Below are positions 20,660-29,423 of a DNA stretch of 46,674 bases, piece after piece. Made by a program: the position numbers and the translations under genes. This DNA is from Ilumatobacteraceae bacterium (GTDB lineage: Bacteria > Actinomycetota > Acidimicrobiia > Acidimicrobiales > Ilumatobacteraceae): contig JAFMMJ010000008.1 of the NCBI GenBank assembly GCA_017859785.1, forward strand, positions 1 to 46,674, in the 5' to 3' direction. How positions within the stretch are numbered: the first letter of the stretch is position 1; every line of letters begins with the position of its first letter. A model generated the notes under the pieces. It worked only from the letters and a program-made list of their open reading frames with translations. It had not been told where the DNA came from and made no database searches.

Positions 20660-23600
20660 GTGGGCGACCGAATGAAAAAACTGCTGCCACTCGTCCTGAC
20701 CGCCGCGATCGTCGGCACCGCTGTCAGCCTCGTGTTCATCACCTTCGGTGACCGAAACGACACCGCCGAAGCAACAACGGTGTACGTCGCGACCCCCGGC
20801 GCCATCGGCCCCGACTCGTTTGCGCCGACCTTCGCGACCGGACAACTCGATCAGGCCACCATCACCGAACTGCGCTCCGCGCAAGAGGCCGGCGAATCGG
20901 AGAGCCTCTACGTCGTACCGTCAGGCACCTACGGCGGTCCCGGCAAAAACATCTGCGATGTCGAAGGCATGAAGGACTTCTTCCGTCGCAATCCGGCGAA
21001 GGCGGTCGCGTGGGCCGCGGTGCAAGGCATCGAACCCGGCCAAATCGACTCCTACCTCGACAGCTTGAACCCGGCGTTCCTCGCCCAAGACGTGCAACTC
21101 ACGATGTACGGATTCCGCGGCGGACAGGCCTACGGCTACCAAGCAGTACTCCAAGCCGGCACCGCCGTGCTCGTTGACGACCAAGGCATCCCCCGCGCCC
21201 GCTGCGCCTGCGGCAACCCACTCGTGCCGGAGGATCCGCCGGAGGGCACCCCAACCACCCTCACCCAGCAAGAGGAAACAACAACGACCACCACGACTAT
21301 CCCCGAATTGCCGTGTCCACCCGACGCCTACTCCCGTGAGGACGACGGAGCGGTCTTTATCGATGGTGATGGAAACCGCTGGCGTCATGTCGTTGTTGAC
21401 GGTGACAGTTACTGGAATTTCGGGGACACCTCGTACACCTATGCGAGCGAGATACCCGGCTACCAAGAGGAGTGTGATCCGTGTCCACCCGGGTCGCGCA
21501 CCTACGACTTCGATGACAGCGGACGCCCCTACACCCCCGACGAGGTCAACAGCCTCGACGACTATCCCGACCTCGAACCGGTTGACCTGAGTGACGAGTA
21601 CCCCGGCGAGTTCAACCCGGGCTCCCTCGACGACGGCGAGGTCACCCAGTGGACACCGACCGACGACTGGTGCCTGCCCCCGTGCCCACCAATTGACCCG
21701 GTCACCGGCGACACCTACGGCGATCGTTTCGTGTTTCAGGACGGAGCCTGGGTAGACGCAACCAATCCCGGCGCGCCTGCGATCGGCGACAGCCGACAGT
21801 TGCCGGGTTTCACCGACGAGTGCGATCCCTGCCCGCCGCCCTCCAACGACTCGAACGATGACGTCGCGACCAGGACCCGTTATGCCGATGGACGTCTGCA
21901 GCACTGGGACTTCCTCGAGAACGCCTGGCGTGACAACACCGGGGTGCTCACCGAAGAACTGGTTGACCTCGGAAAGCTTCGTGACCTCGGATCATCCATG
22001 ATCATCGATGGACTCGGCTCGTTGAACGATGAGGTGAATAACCCGTCGACTCCGATCGACCCATGCGCGCCGTGCCAGTTCCACGACTACATGTCGGCGT
22101 TGCCCACCTTGATCACCGACGAGAACGGGATGTCGTGGCGCTACGACTCCGCTCAGGATCTCTGGGTCAGCGACAGGATCACCTCGGTCGACCCGCCGGC
22201 ATCGCTCGCCAACTACATCGACCGCTACATCGCGGAGTACGACCCCTCGGTCGACTGCCCTTATTACCCTCAATGCCCTCCGCACAATGATCAGAACTTC
22301 TCCGAGTTCGTGATCGACCAGAACGGGGAGCTCTTCGTTTACACGACCACTCGAGGTGTCTCGTACTGGCTGTCGAGCGAGGGTTGGGCCCGTTACAGCA
22401 TCAACGACTTCCCCGGCTGCAACCCCTGCCCGGTCGACAACGGCGGAACGATCTACCTCTACGTCGATGCCAACAACATGATGTGGGCCTACGGCGGAAA
22501 CTGGAACCCGTTCGACGGCAGCGAGTCGGTTCACAACGCGTGGGAGATTCCTGGGTTCATCGAGCACTGCGCGACCTTTGAGTGCCCGCCGGATGATCCG
22601 CCTCCGGGCACGATCTACGTGACCTCCAACGGGGTCGCCTACGAGTACGTAGGAACACCTGACAACCCATCGCTCTGGACCCCGGACGGATTCAACTGGG
22701 TGCGAGGCGCCGCCAACCTCCCCGACTGCGCGAACGAGCAGGACGCCGAACTGGCCGCGGTGGAGGCTGACATCGTCTGCGGCTACATCGAGGACCTCGG
22801 TATCCACTTCATGTCCGTCGACCTTGTTGGACGCGTCTCCGAGGTGGTGTTCGTTCGAGACGACATCCCGAACGTCGAAGGGGACTTCAGCGGCTACGAG
22901 CGGTATGGCAATCGGTGGGTCAGGACCTATGGCATCGGCCGAGACACGGTCCAACGCCCGAGCGGCGTCGTGAGGATCAGCATCTCATCACGGTCGGGCC
23001 CCGATGTTGTGTACAACCACGACGTCGGCGACTGCATGGCCCCGTACCCAACGGAAACCGGGCTCGCCTTCGGGCTCTCGATCACCAAGGAGTGCGGTTA
23101 CAACTCCGTTACCGGTCGATTCGAACTGCGGGTCCGATTTGAGGATCGGGGTGTGCCCTTCACTCAGGTGAAGTCGGTTGTCATGGGGTCCGGCGGCACG
23201 GAATGGCGGAAGGAACTCGGTGGAATGAGCTTCCTTCGCGAGTTCAGTGAGCCGCCGAGAAACGCGTTCTTCGTGACCGTTCGGCTCTACGACAACTCCT
23301 TCACCGAGTTCTACATCGAGAACACCGGCAACTGCGACCAGACGGTTCAGCCGGGTTGGCAACCGCTCAACATCGTCGCCTCATGCGGCCTCTATGGCGG
23401 CTCGTACGCCATCGGCGTTCAGGTGGCAGGGGTGCAAGCGAGCGAGATCTACGAAATTCAGGACGACTCAGGAATTACCCGCTTTGGCGGTTGGGCCGGG
23501 GTGTACGAGGAAAGTGACGAGTTCTGGAACCTCTGGGTTCGAGACCTCGGTTCCAATCCTCCGGCTGTCGATCGGGCGGTCGAAGTCACCGTCTTTACCA

Positions 23601-24889
23601 ACGATGGTGACATGTACGTCGCGTTCATCTCTCGGGAGGAGATGCAGACCTGCATGAATGCTCGCCAGCCCTTCCCGCTCTTCGACGTCGGTCCGCCGGG
23701 ATTCCGAAACGACGGCACAGCGATGACCTGCGATCTCCTGTCGGACACTGACACGGGAAGAACCTTCTACCGGGTGATTCTGTCCTTCTATCGATTCAGA
23801 GGCGATAGCGGGCCGGGTATCGGGATCTCCCGGGTGTCATCAGGGATCGATCCGATCTTCCACCGCATCGGATCCAACGGCGACGAGTGGTACGCCGACT
23901 ACCAATACCGACCGGACGAGGGCCGGCCCCGCTGGGTCTCTGTCCGACTGTTCGACGGACGAGTCACTGAGTTCAGGTTGTCAGTCACCTGCCCCGACGT
24001 CGTCTCGCAGAGCGCGCAACTCGGCGAGTTCGAGCAGCCGCTGACATTCGAGGAACCGACAACGACTGAGGCAACAGGCGGCACCGTTGTCCTCGCGCCG
24101 ACCACCACGACAACCGCTCCGGTTGTGGTGGTGCCGGACACGACCGAACCGACGACAACGACAACCACCACAACCACCACGACCACGACGGTCGCTCGTA
24201 GTGGCCCGTCGATCTCGATACGTCAACTTGAGTGCGTCGATACCGGTGAACAGACGTTCACCACCGTCACGATCATCGTTGATGTCACCGAGAACGATGG
24301 CGACGAGGTGGCCCTCACTGGGTCAGCAGTCGTCTTCGGCACCGAGCAGCTCACTGCGCTCTCAGGCGACCGGATCTCGGGCAACACGGTGTACGTGACC
24401 GGAAACGGAACCGCGCGATTCACACTCGAGTTGACGAACGACAACTACGACAGCGTGATCCCCGTAACGGTCACCGCAACCGACCGCGATGGCCGGGACA
24501 CCGACGAGATGACCTTCCGCACCTATCCGTGCGGTGAGCAGGTCAACTCCGATCCCCTCATCACGCTCATGACGAGGTCGTGCACAACAAATCTCACGAA
24601 CGCCAGCACCGTGCTCACCGCCACCGTCTACGTCTATGACGATGACGGCGACACGCTCACGGTCAGCGCGACGCGCCGACCGACGCTCGGAACGCCAGCC
24701 ACGATGACCCCGATCTACATCTACGACGGGAGCATGGGGAGCACTTCGGCAACGGTGACGAACGCGAGCTCGGGTCAATCCGAGGTCCAGTTCCGAATTA
24801 CGTTCGCCGGATCGAGCAACGACTTCGTTACCAGGGTCTCGGTGAGCGACGGTTCAACCACGGTCAGCGAGTCGCTCTCCGGCTGCTGA
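20660..24889 (+). CDS. Giant modular secreted protein with DUF6777-like N-terminal domain
   Basis: 1409 residues. An N-terminal signal anchor follows MKK (LLPLVLTAAIVGTAVSLVFITF, about 7-29). Residues about 75-190 match DUF6777 as I know it, ending VPRARCACGNPL-like (here IPRARCACGNPL). A Thr run (206-213) follows, then about eight modules opened by Cys-rich CPP or CxPC motifs near residues 219, 271, 337, 387, 467, 532, 587 and 636, several closed by a xPG(Y/F)xxxC signature. Next come four beta-rich modules each bounded by Cys (703-791, 811-892, 908-997, 1024-1111), a Thr-rich linker (about 1120-1180) and two more (1192-1290, 1308-1409). No catalytic motif or sortase signal is seen. Likely a surface or extracellular adhesive/structural protein held by disulfides. 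GTG 20660 is favoured by its SD; ATG 20672 is possible. Confidence 0.8.
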   Translation: MGDRMKKLLPLVLTAAIVGTAVSLVFITFGDRNDTAEATTVYVATPGAIGPDSFAPTFATGQLDQATITELRSAQEAGESESLYVVPSGTYGGPGKNICDVEGMKDFFRRNPAKAVAWAAVQGIEPGQIDSYLDSLNPAFLAQDVQLTMYGFRGGQAYGYQAVLQAGTAVLVDDQGIPRARCACGNPLVPEDPPEGTPTTLTQQEETTTTTTTIPELPCPPDAYSREDDGAVFIDGDGNRWRHVVVDGDSYWNFGDTSYTYASEIPGYQEECDPCPPGSRTYDFDDSGRPYTPDEVNSLDDYPDLEPVDLSDEYPGEFNPGSLDDGEVTQWTPTDDWCLPPCPPIDPVTGDTYGDRFVFQDGAWVDATNPGAPAIGDSRQLPGFTDECDPCPPPSNDSNDDVATRTRYADGRLQHWDFLENAWRDNTGVLTEELVDLGKLRDLGSSMIIDGLGSLNDEVNNPSTPIDPCAPCQFHDYMSALPTLITDENGMSWRYDSAQDLWVSDRITSVDPPASLANYIDRYIAEYDPSVDCPYYPQCPPHNDQNFSEFVIDQNGELFVYTTTRGVSYWLSSEGWARYSINDFPGCNPCPVDNGGTIYLYVDANNMMWAYGGNWNPFDGSESVHNAWEIPGFIEHCATFECPPDDPPPGTIYVTSNGVAYEYVGTPDNPSLWTPDGFNWVRGAANLPDCANEQDAELAAVEADIVCGYIEDLGIHFMSVDLVGRVSEVVFVRDDIPNVEGDFSGYERYGNRWVRTYGIGRDTVQRPSGVVRISISSRSGPDVVYNHDVGDCMAPYPTETGLAFGLSITKECGYNSVTGRFELRVRFEDRGVPFTQVKSVVMGSGGTEWRKELGGMSFLREFSEPPRNAFFVTVRLYDNSFTEFYIENTGNCDQTVQPGWQPLNIVASCGLYGGSYAIGVQVAGVQASEIYEIQDDSGITRFGGWAGVYEESDEFWNLWVRDLGSNPPAVDRAVEVTVFTNDGDMYVAFISREEMQTCMNARQPFPLFDVGPPGFRNDGTAMTCDLLSDTDTGRTFYRVILSFYRFRGDSGPGIGISRVSSGIDPIFHRIGSNGDEWYADYQYRPDEGRPRWVSVRLFDGRVTEFRLSVTCPDVVSQSAQLGEFEQPLTFEEPTTTEATGGTVVLAPTTTTTAPVVVVPDTTEPTTTTTTTTTTTTTVARSGPSISIRQLECVDTGEQTFTTVTIIVDVTENDGDEVALTGSAVVFGTEQLTALSGDRISGNTVYVTGNGTARFTLELTNDNYDSVIPVTVTATDRDGRDTDEMTFRTYPCGEQVNSDPLITLMTRSCTTNLTNASTVLTATVYVYDDDGDTLTVSATRRPTLGTPATMTPIYIYDGSMGSTSATVTNASSGQSEVQFRITFAGSSNDFVTRVSVSDGSTTVSESLSGC
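24151..24189 (+). repeat. ACN threonine-codon repeat coding a poly-Thr linker
   Basis: A run of ACA/ACC/ACG codons encodes about thirteen Thr between the fourth and fifth beta modules. It is a probable site of O-glycosylation and of replication slippage. Confidence 0.8.
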
Positions 24890-25047
24890 CCCGATAACCG
24901 TGTGCGCGTCGCTCACAGGAGTGGCGCACGCGGTCCCGGGGACACCTGATGCAACTGGTCATCGGCGCCCCAAACCGACGGTGGCGAACTTCATCGCGCT
25001 GACCAGCTGACCCATCGGCGCAGGGCGTCGCCTGCCAGACTCTCGCC
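24890..25047. other. 158-bp intergenic region
   Basis: The gap after the giant protein holds an imperfect stem (GTGCGC near 24902, GCGCAC near 24925) without a T-run, and the CAGACT -10-like hexamer of the next gene at 25036-25041. I see nothing else in it. Confidence 0.4.
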
Positions 25048-25662
25048 GTGCTGTTTCGCCGGTCGGTCATGCTCCTCGTCGGGCTCTCGCTATTCGGAAT
25101 CAGCCTCGGCCTCGTCGTCCGCGCTGGCCTCGGCCTCGCGCCCTGGGACGTCTTTCACGAGGGGGTATCCGAGCGCCTCGATCTCTCACTCGGCACGGTG
25201 ATCGTGGCCACCAGTTTCGTGGTGTTGTTGCTGTGGATTCCGTTGCGAGAGCGACCGGGGGTCGGCACGATCGGCAACGCGATTCTCGTCGGGGTGTGGG
25301 TCGACATCACCATGGCGGTGATCCCTGAGATCGACGGCGCGCTCATCGGCCGCGTCGCCTTGCTGCTGCTCGGCGTCTCGATCAACGGCCTCGCGACCGG
25401 GCTCTACATCGGCGCGGGCATGGGCTCGGGTCCTCGAGATGGGCTCATGACCGGCATCGCCTCACGAGGGCACTCGATTCGCGCGGTGCGCACCTCGATC
25501 GAGGCGATCGTTCTCGTCACCGGTTTCGCTCTCGGCGGGACGATCGGTGTTGGCACCCTGCTGTACGCGTTCGCCATCGGTCCGATCGCCCACAAGACGA
25601 TCCCGTGGTTCGTTCGACTGTCAGGCCGCGACGCGCGAGGCCTGCTCGTCGAACAGCACTAA
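25048..25662 (+). CDS. YczE/YyaS/YitT-type integral membrane protein
   Basis: 204 residues, about five membrane helices. Family features: LFGISLGLVVRAGLGLAPWDVFHEGV near the N-terminus (G-LG-PWDV) and GLYIGAGMGSGPRDGLMTGI in the middle (G-G-GPRDGLM), which look like an internal repeat of one motif. Function unknown; such genes often lie beside regulators. Start GTG 25048 with CAGACT 6 bases upstream. The gene ends 67 bases before the tetR start. Confidence 0.8.
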   Translation: MLFRRSVMLLVGLSLFGISLGLVVRAGLGLAPWDVFHEGVSERLDLSLGTVIVATSFVVLLLWIPLRERPGVGTIGNAILVGVWVDITMAVIPEIDGALIGRVALLLLGVSINGLATGLYIGAGMGSGPRDGLMTGIASRGHSIRAVRTSIEAIVLVTGFALGGTIGVGTLLYAFAIGPIAHKTIPWFVRLSGRDARGLLVEQH

Positions 25663-25674
25663 CGGCGCGTCGCA

Positions 25675-25705
25675 GAACTATTGCGAGTCACTCTTGCAAT
25701 AGTTC
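25675..25705. promoter_or_regulatory. 31-bp inverted repeat, probable TetR operator
   Basis: Left arm GAACTATTGCGAG (25675-25687) and right arm CTTGCAATAGTTC (25693-25705) are inverted copies with one mismatch in 13, around a 5-base centre. The repeat is AT-rich against its surroundings. A -35-like TTGCAA (25695-25700) lies within the right arm, 16 bases from the -10 TACGTT, so bound repressor would block the promoter of the tetR operon. Confidence 0.75.
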
Positions 25706-25716
25706 ATTGATCCACC

Positions 25717-25722
25717 TACGTT
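25717..25722 (+). promoter_or_regulatory. -10 hexamer TACGTT for the tetR/sulfatase operon
   Basis: TACGTT with 7 bases to ATG 25730 and 16 bases from TTGCAA. This is the most complete -35/-10 pair in the window. Confidence 0.6.
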
Positions 25723-25729
25723 CTGCTTG

Positions 25730-26329
25730 ATGGGGGCATCAGCGAGACAAACGGTTGACGGCCGACGGCAGCGGACCGAGCGCGGTAGGGCCGCCGTGAT
25801 CGATGCGATGTTCGACCTCATCGTGGAGGGTCACCTCCCTCCTGCGGTCGACCAGGTCGCTCGTCGAGCCGGGGTGTCGACGGCCACGATCTTCCGCTAC
25901 TTCGGCACCCTCGACGACCTCCAGCAGGAGACGGTTGCCCGCTTCGTTGAGCGGTTCGACCATCTCCTCGAGATCGACCGGCCAGGCGAGGGGTCGGCGA
26001 CATCACTCGTGCGTCGGTTCGTCGACTCGCGGATCACGCTCTTCTCGACCGTCGGGCCGGTCATGCATCTCGCCTGGGTGCGCTCCCTTGACCAACCGCG
26101 CATCGCCGCCGCAGTGCGGGAGAACCGTCGTCGGCTCCGCGACGCGACCGAGGAGCATTTCGCCTCGGTGCTCGGGCCGCGATCCGCGCGTCGCAGCGGC
26201 CTCGTCGATGCGATCGACGGGATGTGCTCGATTGAGGCCTGGGTGTCGCTCACCCGCATCCACGATCGCTCCCCCGACGAGATCCGACGGGCGTGGACCG
26301 CCGGTGTGTCGAGATTGGTGGGATCGTGA
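25730..26329 (+). CDS. TetR/AcrR-family transcriptional regulator
   Basis: 199 residues. N-terminal helix-turn-helix at about 38-60 (VDQVARRAGVSTATIFRYFGTLDDL), with the tight Y-F signature of the family. The C-terminal helical part is a ligand and dimer domain without recognisable specificity. It probably represses its own operon through the 31-bp palindrome just upstream and is released by a pathway compound. Start ATG 25730 (7 bases from the -10), not the TTG one codon earlier. Its last four bases are shared with the sulfatase start (GTGA). Confidence 0.88.
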   Translation: MGASARQTVDGRRQRTERGRAAVIDAMFDLIVEGHLPPAVDQVARRAGVSTATIFRYFGTLDDLQQETVARFVERFDHLLEIDRPGEGSATSLVRRFVDSRITLFSTVGPVMHLAWVRSLDQPRIAAAVRENRRRLRDATEEHFASVLGPRSARRSGLVDAIDGMCSIEAWVSLTRIHDRSPDEIRRAWTAGVSRLVGS

Positions 26330-28590
26330 CGAGACCCGCACGCTTCGAGGGGACGATCGGGCGCACTGTCGCTCAGTCGACTCCCTGGTGGGATGAACCA
26401 CCAACAGCAGCCGAGGGCTCACCTGATGTGGTGGTGATCCTGCTCGATGACACCGGCTTCGCGCAGTTGGGATGTTTCGGCTCCGAGATCGACACCCCGA
26501 ATATCGATGCACTGGCCGCAGGCGGTCTGCGCTTCACCAACTTCCACGTCACGCCGCTCTGCTCCCCCACCCGAGCCGCGCTCATGACGGGCCGCGCCAA
26601 CCACGCGGTCGGCATGCGATCGGTGTCGAACTTCCGAACCGGGTTCCCCAATCAACTCGGTCACATCTCTCCCCACGCGACGACGATGGCCGAGGTCTTC
26701 CGTGAGGCCGGCTACGCGACGCTGTGCACCGGCAAGTGGCATCTCGCACCGATCGAGCAGTGCTCAGCAGCCGGCCCATTCGACCAGTGGCCGCTCGGCC
26801 GCGGCTTCGACCGCTTCTACGGATTCCTCGACGGTGAGACCGACCAGTTCCACCCCGACCTCGTCTCGGACAACCACATGGTGGAGCCACCGGCTACTCC
26901 CGACGAGGGTTACCACCTGTCGGAAGACCTCATCGATCGGGCGCTTGCGATGTACTCCGATTCCGTCGGAGTCCGACCTGATCGTCCCGTCTTCCTCTAC
27001 CTCCCCTTCGGTGCCACCCACGCCCCGCACCAAGCGCCAGCGGCGTTCATGGAGAAGTACCGAGGCCGCTTCGACGATGGCTGGGATGCCGCCCGCGATC
27101 GGTGGTTCGCCCGTCAGGTCGAGATGGGGATCGTGCCCGCGCACACGCGCCTCGCACCCCGTAATCCCGGTGTCGAGGCCTGGGATGAGCTCCCCGAGGT
27201 GCAGCGACGATTAGCCGCTCGACTACAAGAGGCCTTCGCGGCCTTCCTCGACCACACCGATGCCCAGATCGGCCGTCTCGTCGATGGGCTTCGCCGGCTC
27301 GGCCGCCTCGACAACACGATCCTCATGGTGCTGGCCGACAACGGGGCCTCCCAGGAAGGCGGCCCATACGGGGTGATGCACGAGATGAAGTTCTTCAACG
27401 GCATCCTCGAGACCCCCGAGCAGGCGGTCGCGCGCATCGACGACATCGGTGGTCCGAACAGCCACACCAACTACCCCTGGGGCTGGGCACAGGCTGGGAA
27501 CACTCCATTCCGCTGGTACAAGCAGAACACCCATGAGGGTGGGGTGCACGTACCCCTCGTCGTCCACTGGCCCTCGGGTATCGCCGAAGATCAGCGCGGT
27601 TCGCTCCGCGACCAGTTCGTTCATGTCTCCGATATCGCCCCCACGCTCTACGACCTCGCGGGCGTCGAAGCACCGGCGGTGTTCCATGGGGTCGAGCAGA
27701 TTCCGGTGAGCGGCCGCTCGTTCAGTGAGATCATCGATGACGCCTCAGCACCCGCTGCCAACACGCTTCAGTACTTCGAGAACGGCGGATCGAGAGCCCT
27801 GGTCGCTGGCGAGTGGAAGGCGGTGTGCCGGCATGTGCCCGGTGCCGATTTCGATACCGAGGCCTGGGAGCTCTACGACCTCTCCGCTGACCCATCGGAG
27901 TGCCTCGATCTCGCCGCCGATCAGCCAGAGCGTCTTGAGCGACTGAAAGATCTCTGGTGGGAAGAGGCCGAGCGTCACGGCGTGTTGCCACTCGACGACC
28001 GGACCTTCGAGTTGTTCGGTGCCCGCTTCCGAGACCGCTCCCCGCACCCGGCCGATCGGCGCTACGTGTACCGGCCGCCGATGTCACCGATTCCGGCGCA
28101 GGCCGCCGCGCAGATCGGCGGTCGCAACTTCGACCTGACCGCGCGGCTCGAACGCGACGCATCCGACGACGGCGTGCTCTTCGCGACCGGAACCGCCAAC
28201 GCGGGCATCTCAGTCTTCGTCCTCAACGGCCACCTGCATGTCGACTACAACGCCTTCTTCGACCACACGATCGCGGTCTCGACCATCCCGGTGCCGGCCG
28301 GATCGAGCACCGTGTCGGTCGCGTTCCGCCGCGGCGAGGGCTCCACCGGCCGAATCGATCTCCGTGTCGACGACCACGAGGCGGGTTCGGTTGAGATCCC
28401 GTTCATCATGCGGGTGATCTCCTCGGTCGGGGCGAGCGTCGGCCGAGACGCCGGGTCTGCGGTGTCGACCCTTTACTCGGGGCCGTTCGCGTTCACCGGA
28501 GTCATCGACGAACTCGAGATCCGCTTGCTGTCGCGCCGCGACGCCGAGACCGCCGACGCGGAGGCGCGAGCCGAGATGGGACGCCAGTGA
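26326..28590 (+). CDS. Arylsulfatase (type I, formylglycine-dependent)
   Basis: 754 residues, the length of AtsA-like actinobacterial arylsulfatases with a C-terminal beta domain. The modified Cys is C79 in LCSPTRAALMTGR (C-x-P-x-R), to be converted to formylglycine. Metal ligands include DD at 41-42 (VVVILLDDTGF) and DN in MVLADNGAS; KWHLAP carries the Lys/His pair. The last 170 residues (from about ARLERDASDDGVLF) form a lectin-like sandwich usual in this clade. It hydrolyses organic sulfate esters. No signal peptide is seen, so a cytoplasmic location is likely. No maturase (FGE) gene is in the window. Start GTG 26326 overlaps tetR by 4. Confidence 0.92.
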   Translation: MTRPARFEGTIGRTVAQSTPWWDEPPTAAEGSPDVVVILLDDTGFAQLGCFGSEIDTPNIDALAAGGLRFTNFHVTPLCSPTRAALMTGRANHAVGMRSVSNFRTGFPNQLGHISPHATTMAEVFREAGYATLCTGKWHLAPIEQCSAAGPFDQWPLGRGFDRFYGFLDGETDQFHPDLVSDNHMVEPPATPDEGYHLSEDLIDRALAMYSDSVGVRPDRPVFLYLPFGATHAPHQAPAAFMEKYRGRFDDGWDAARDRWFARQVEMGIVPAHTRLAPRNPGVEAWDELPEVQRRLAARLQEAFAAFLDHTDAQIGRLVDGLRRLGRLDNTILMVLADNGASQEGGPYGVMHEMKFFNGILETPEQAVARIDDIGGPNSHTNYPWGWAQAGNTPFRWYKQNTHEGGVHVPLVVHWPSGIAEDQRGSLRDQFVHVSDIAPTLYDLAGVEAPAVFHGVEQIPVSGRSFSEIIDDASAPAANTLQYFENGGSRALVAGEWKAVCRHVPGADFDTEAWELYDLSADPSECLDLAADQPERLERLKDLWWEEAERHGVLPLDDRTFELFGARFRDRSPHPADRRYVYRPPMSPIPAQAAAQIGGRNFDLTARLERDASDDGVLFATGTANAGISVFVLNGHLHVDYNAFFDHTIAVSTIPVPAGSSTVSVAFRRGEGSTGRIDLRVDDHEAGSVEIPFIMRVISSVGASVGRDAGSAVSTLYSGPFAFTGVIDELEIRLLSRRDAETADAEARAEMGRQ

Positions 28591-29423
28591 TGCGCGTCGT
28601 CACGCTCGGCACCGGGTCGCCCCTTCCCGATCCGAATCGGGCTGGCCCGTCGACGCTGGTGAGCGTCGACGACCAACATCTACTCATCGACTGCGGCCGA
28701 GGGGTATTGATGCGCCTCGCCGCCGCCGGGGTTGGGGCCGCGCAGCTCTCGGCGGTGCTCATCACCCATCTGCACAGCGACCATCTCACCGACCTCAACG
28801 ACGTGATCACCACTCGGTGGATCTCGACGTTCGAGTCGACCCCGCTCACCGTGGTGGGACCGCCCGGCACCCAAGCGGTGGTCGACTCGATCGAGTCCAT
28901 GCTCCGCGCCGACACCGGCTACCGGCTCGCCCACCACGACGATCTCACCGAGGCGCCGATCACCGAGGTGATCGAACTCACCGAGGGGCCAGTCGAGCTG
29001 CCCGGCGGCCCACGGATCACCGCTGCCCCCACCGATCACCGTCCGGTCGAGCCGAGCGTCGCCTATCGCATTGAGCACGACGGTCGCGCCGTCGTGCTCG
29101 CCGGCGACACGGTGCCGTGCACCGGACTCGACTCGCTCACTCGCGGCGCCGACATCTTGGTGCATACGGCGATACGCGCCGATGTCATCGCGAACATTCC
29201 GATCGCGCGACTCAACGACGTCTGCGACTACCACTCATCGATCGAGCAGGCCGCCGACACCGCCGAACGAGCCGGTGTCAGCGTGCTCGTGCTCACCCAT
29301 CACGTCCCCGCCCATCCCCCCGGGCAGGGCGACGAGGTGGCGGCGATCGCGAGCCGGAACTTCTCCGGCCGCGTCGTCGTCGCCGACGACCTCACCACCG
29401 TCACCATCCCTGAGGAGCACTGA
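28590..29423 (+). CDS. Metallo-beta-lactamase-fold hydrolase (RNase Z/AtsA-like branch)
   Basis: 277 residues. The zinc motif HLHSDH is at residues 60-65, preceded by the strand LLIDCGRGVLMRL. A later His (TDHRP) and the Asp of VLAGDTVPC provide the remaining ligands, and LTHHVP the final His. The overall order resembles RNase Z-like and AtsA-type MBL proteins, so a small-molecule ester, lactone or sulfate-ester hydrolase fits this operon better than a tRNA enzyme; that is inference. ATG 28590 overlaps the sulfatase stop by one base (TGATG); a GTG one codon earlier is an alternative. Confidence 0.85.
   Translation: MRVVTLGTGSPLPDPNRAGPSTLVSVDDQHLLIDCGRGVLMRLAAAGVGAAQLSAVLITHLHSDHLTDLNDVITTRWISTFESTPLTVVGPPGTQAVVDSIESMLRADTGYRLAHHDDLTEAPITEVIELTEGPVELPGGPRITAAPTDHRPVEPSVAYRIEHDGRAVVLAGDTVPCTGLDSLTRGADILVHTAIRADVIANIPIARLNDVCDYHSSIEQAADTAERAGVSVLVLTHHVPAHPPGQGDEVAAIASRNFSGRVVVADDLTTVTIPEEH

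Noticed and set aside
23899-24186. Minus-strand frame translating to a poly-Val stretch
   Set aside because: It is the complement of the Thr-codon repeat in the giant secreted protein, not a membrane protein.
24890-25047. Imperfect stem after the giant protein considered as a terminator
   Set aside because: Short, interrupted stem and no T-run; too weak to call as a terminator.
28590-29423. MBL-fold protein considered as tRNA-processing RNase Z
   Set aside because: It is embedded in a catabolic operon with overlapping genes, and the fold alone does not show tRNA specificity.
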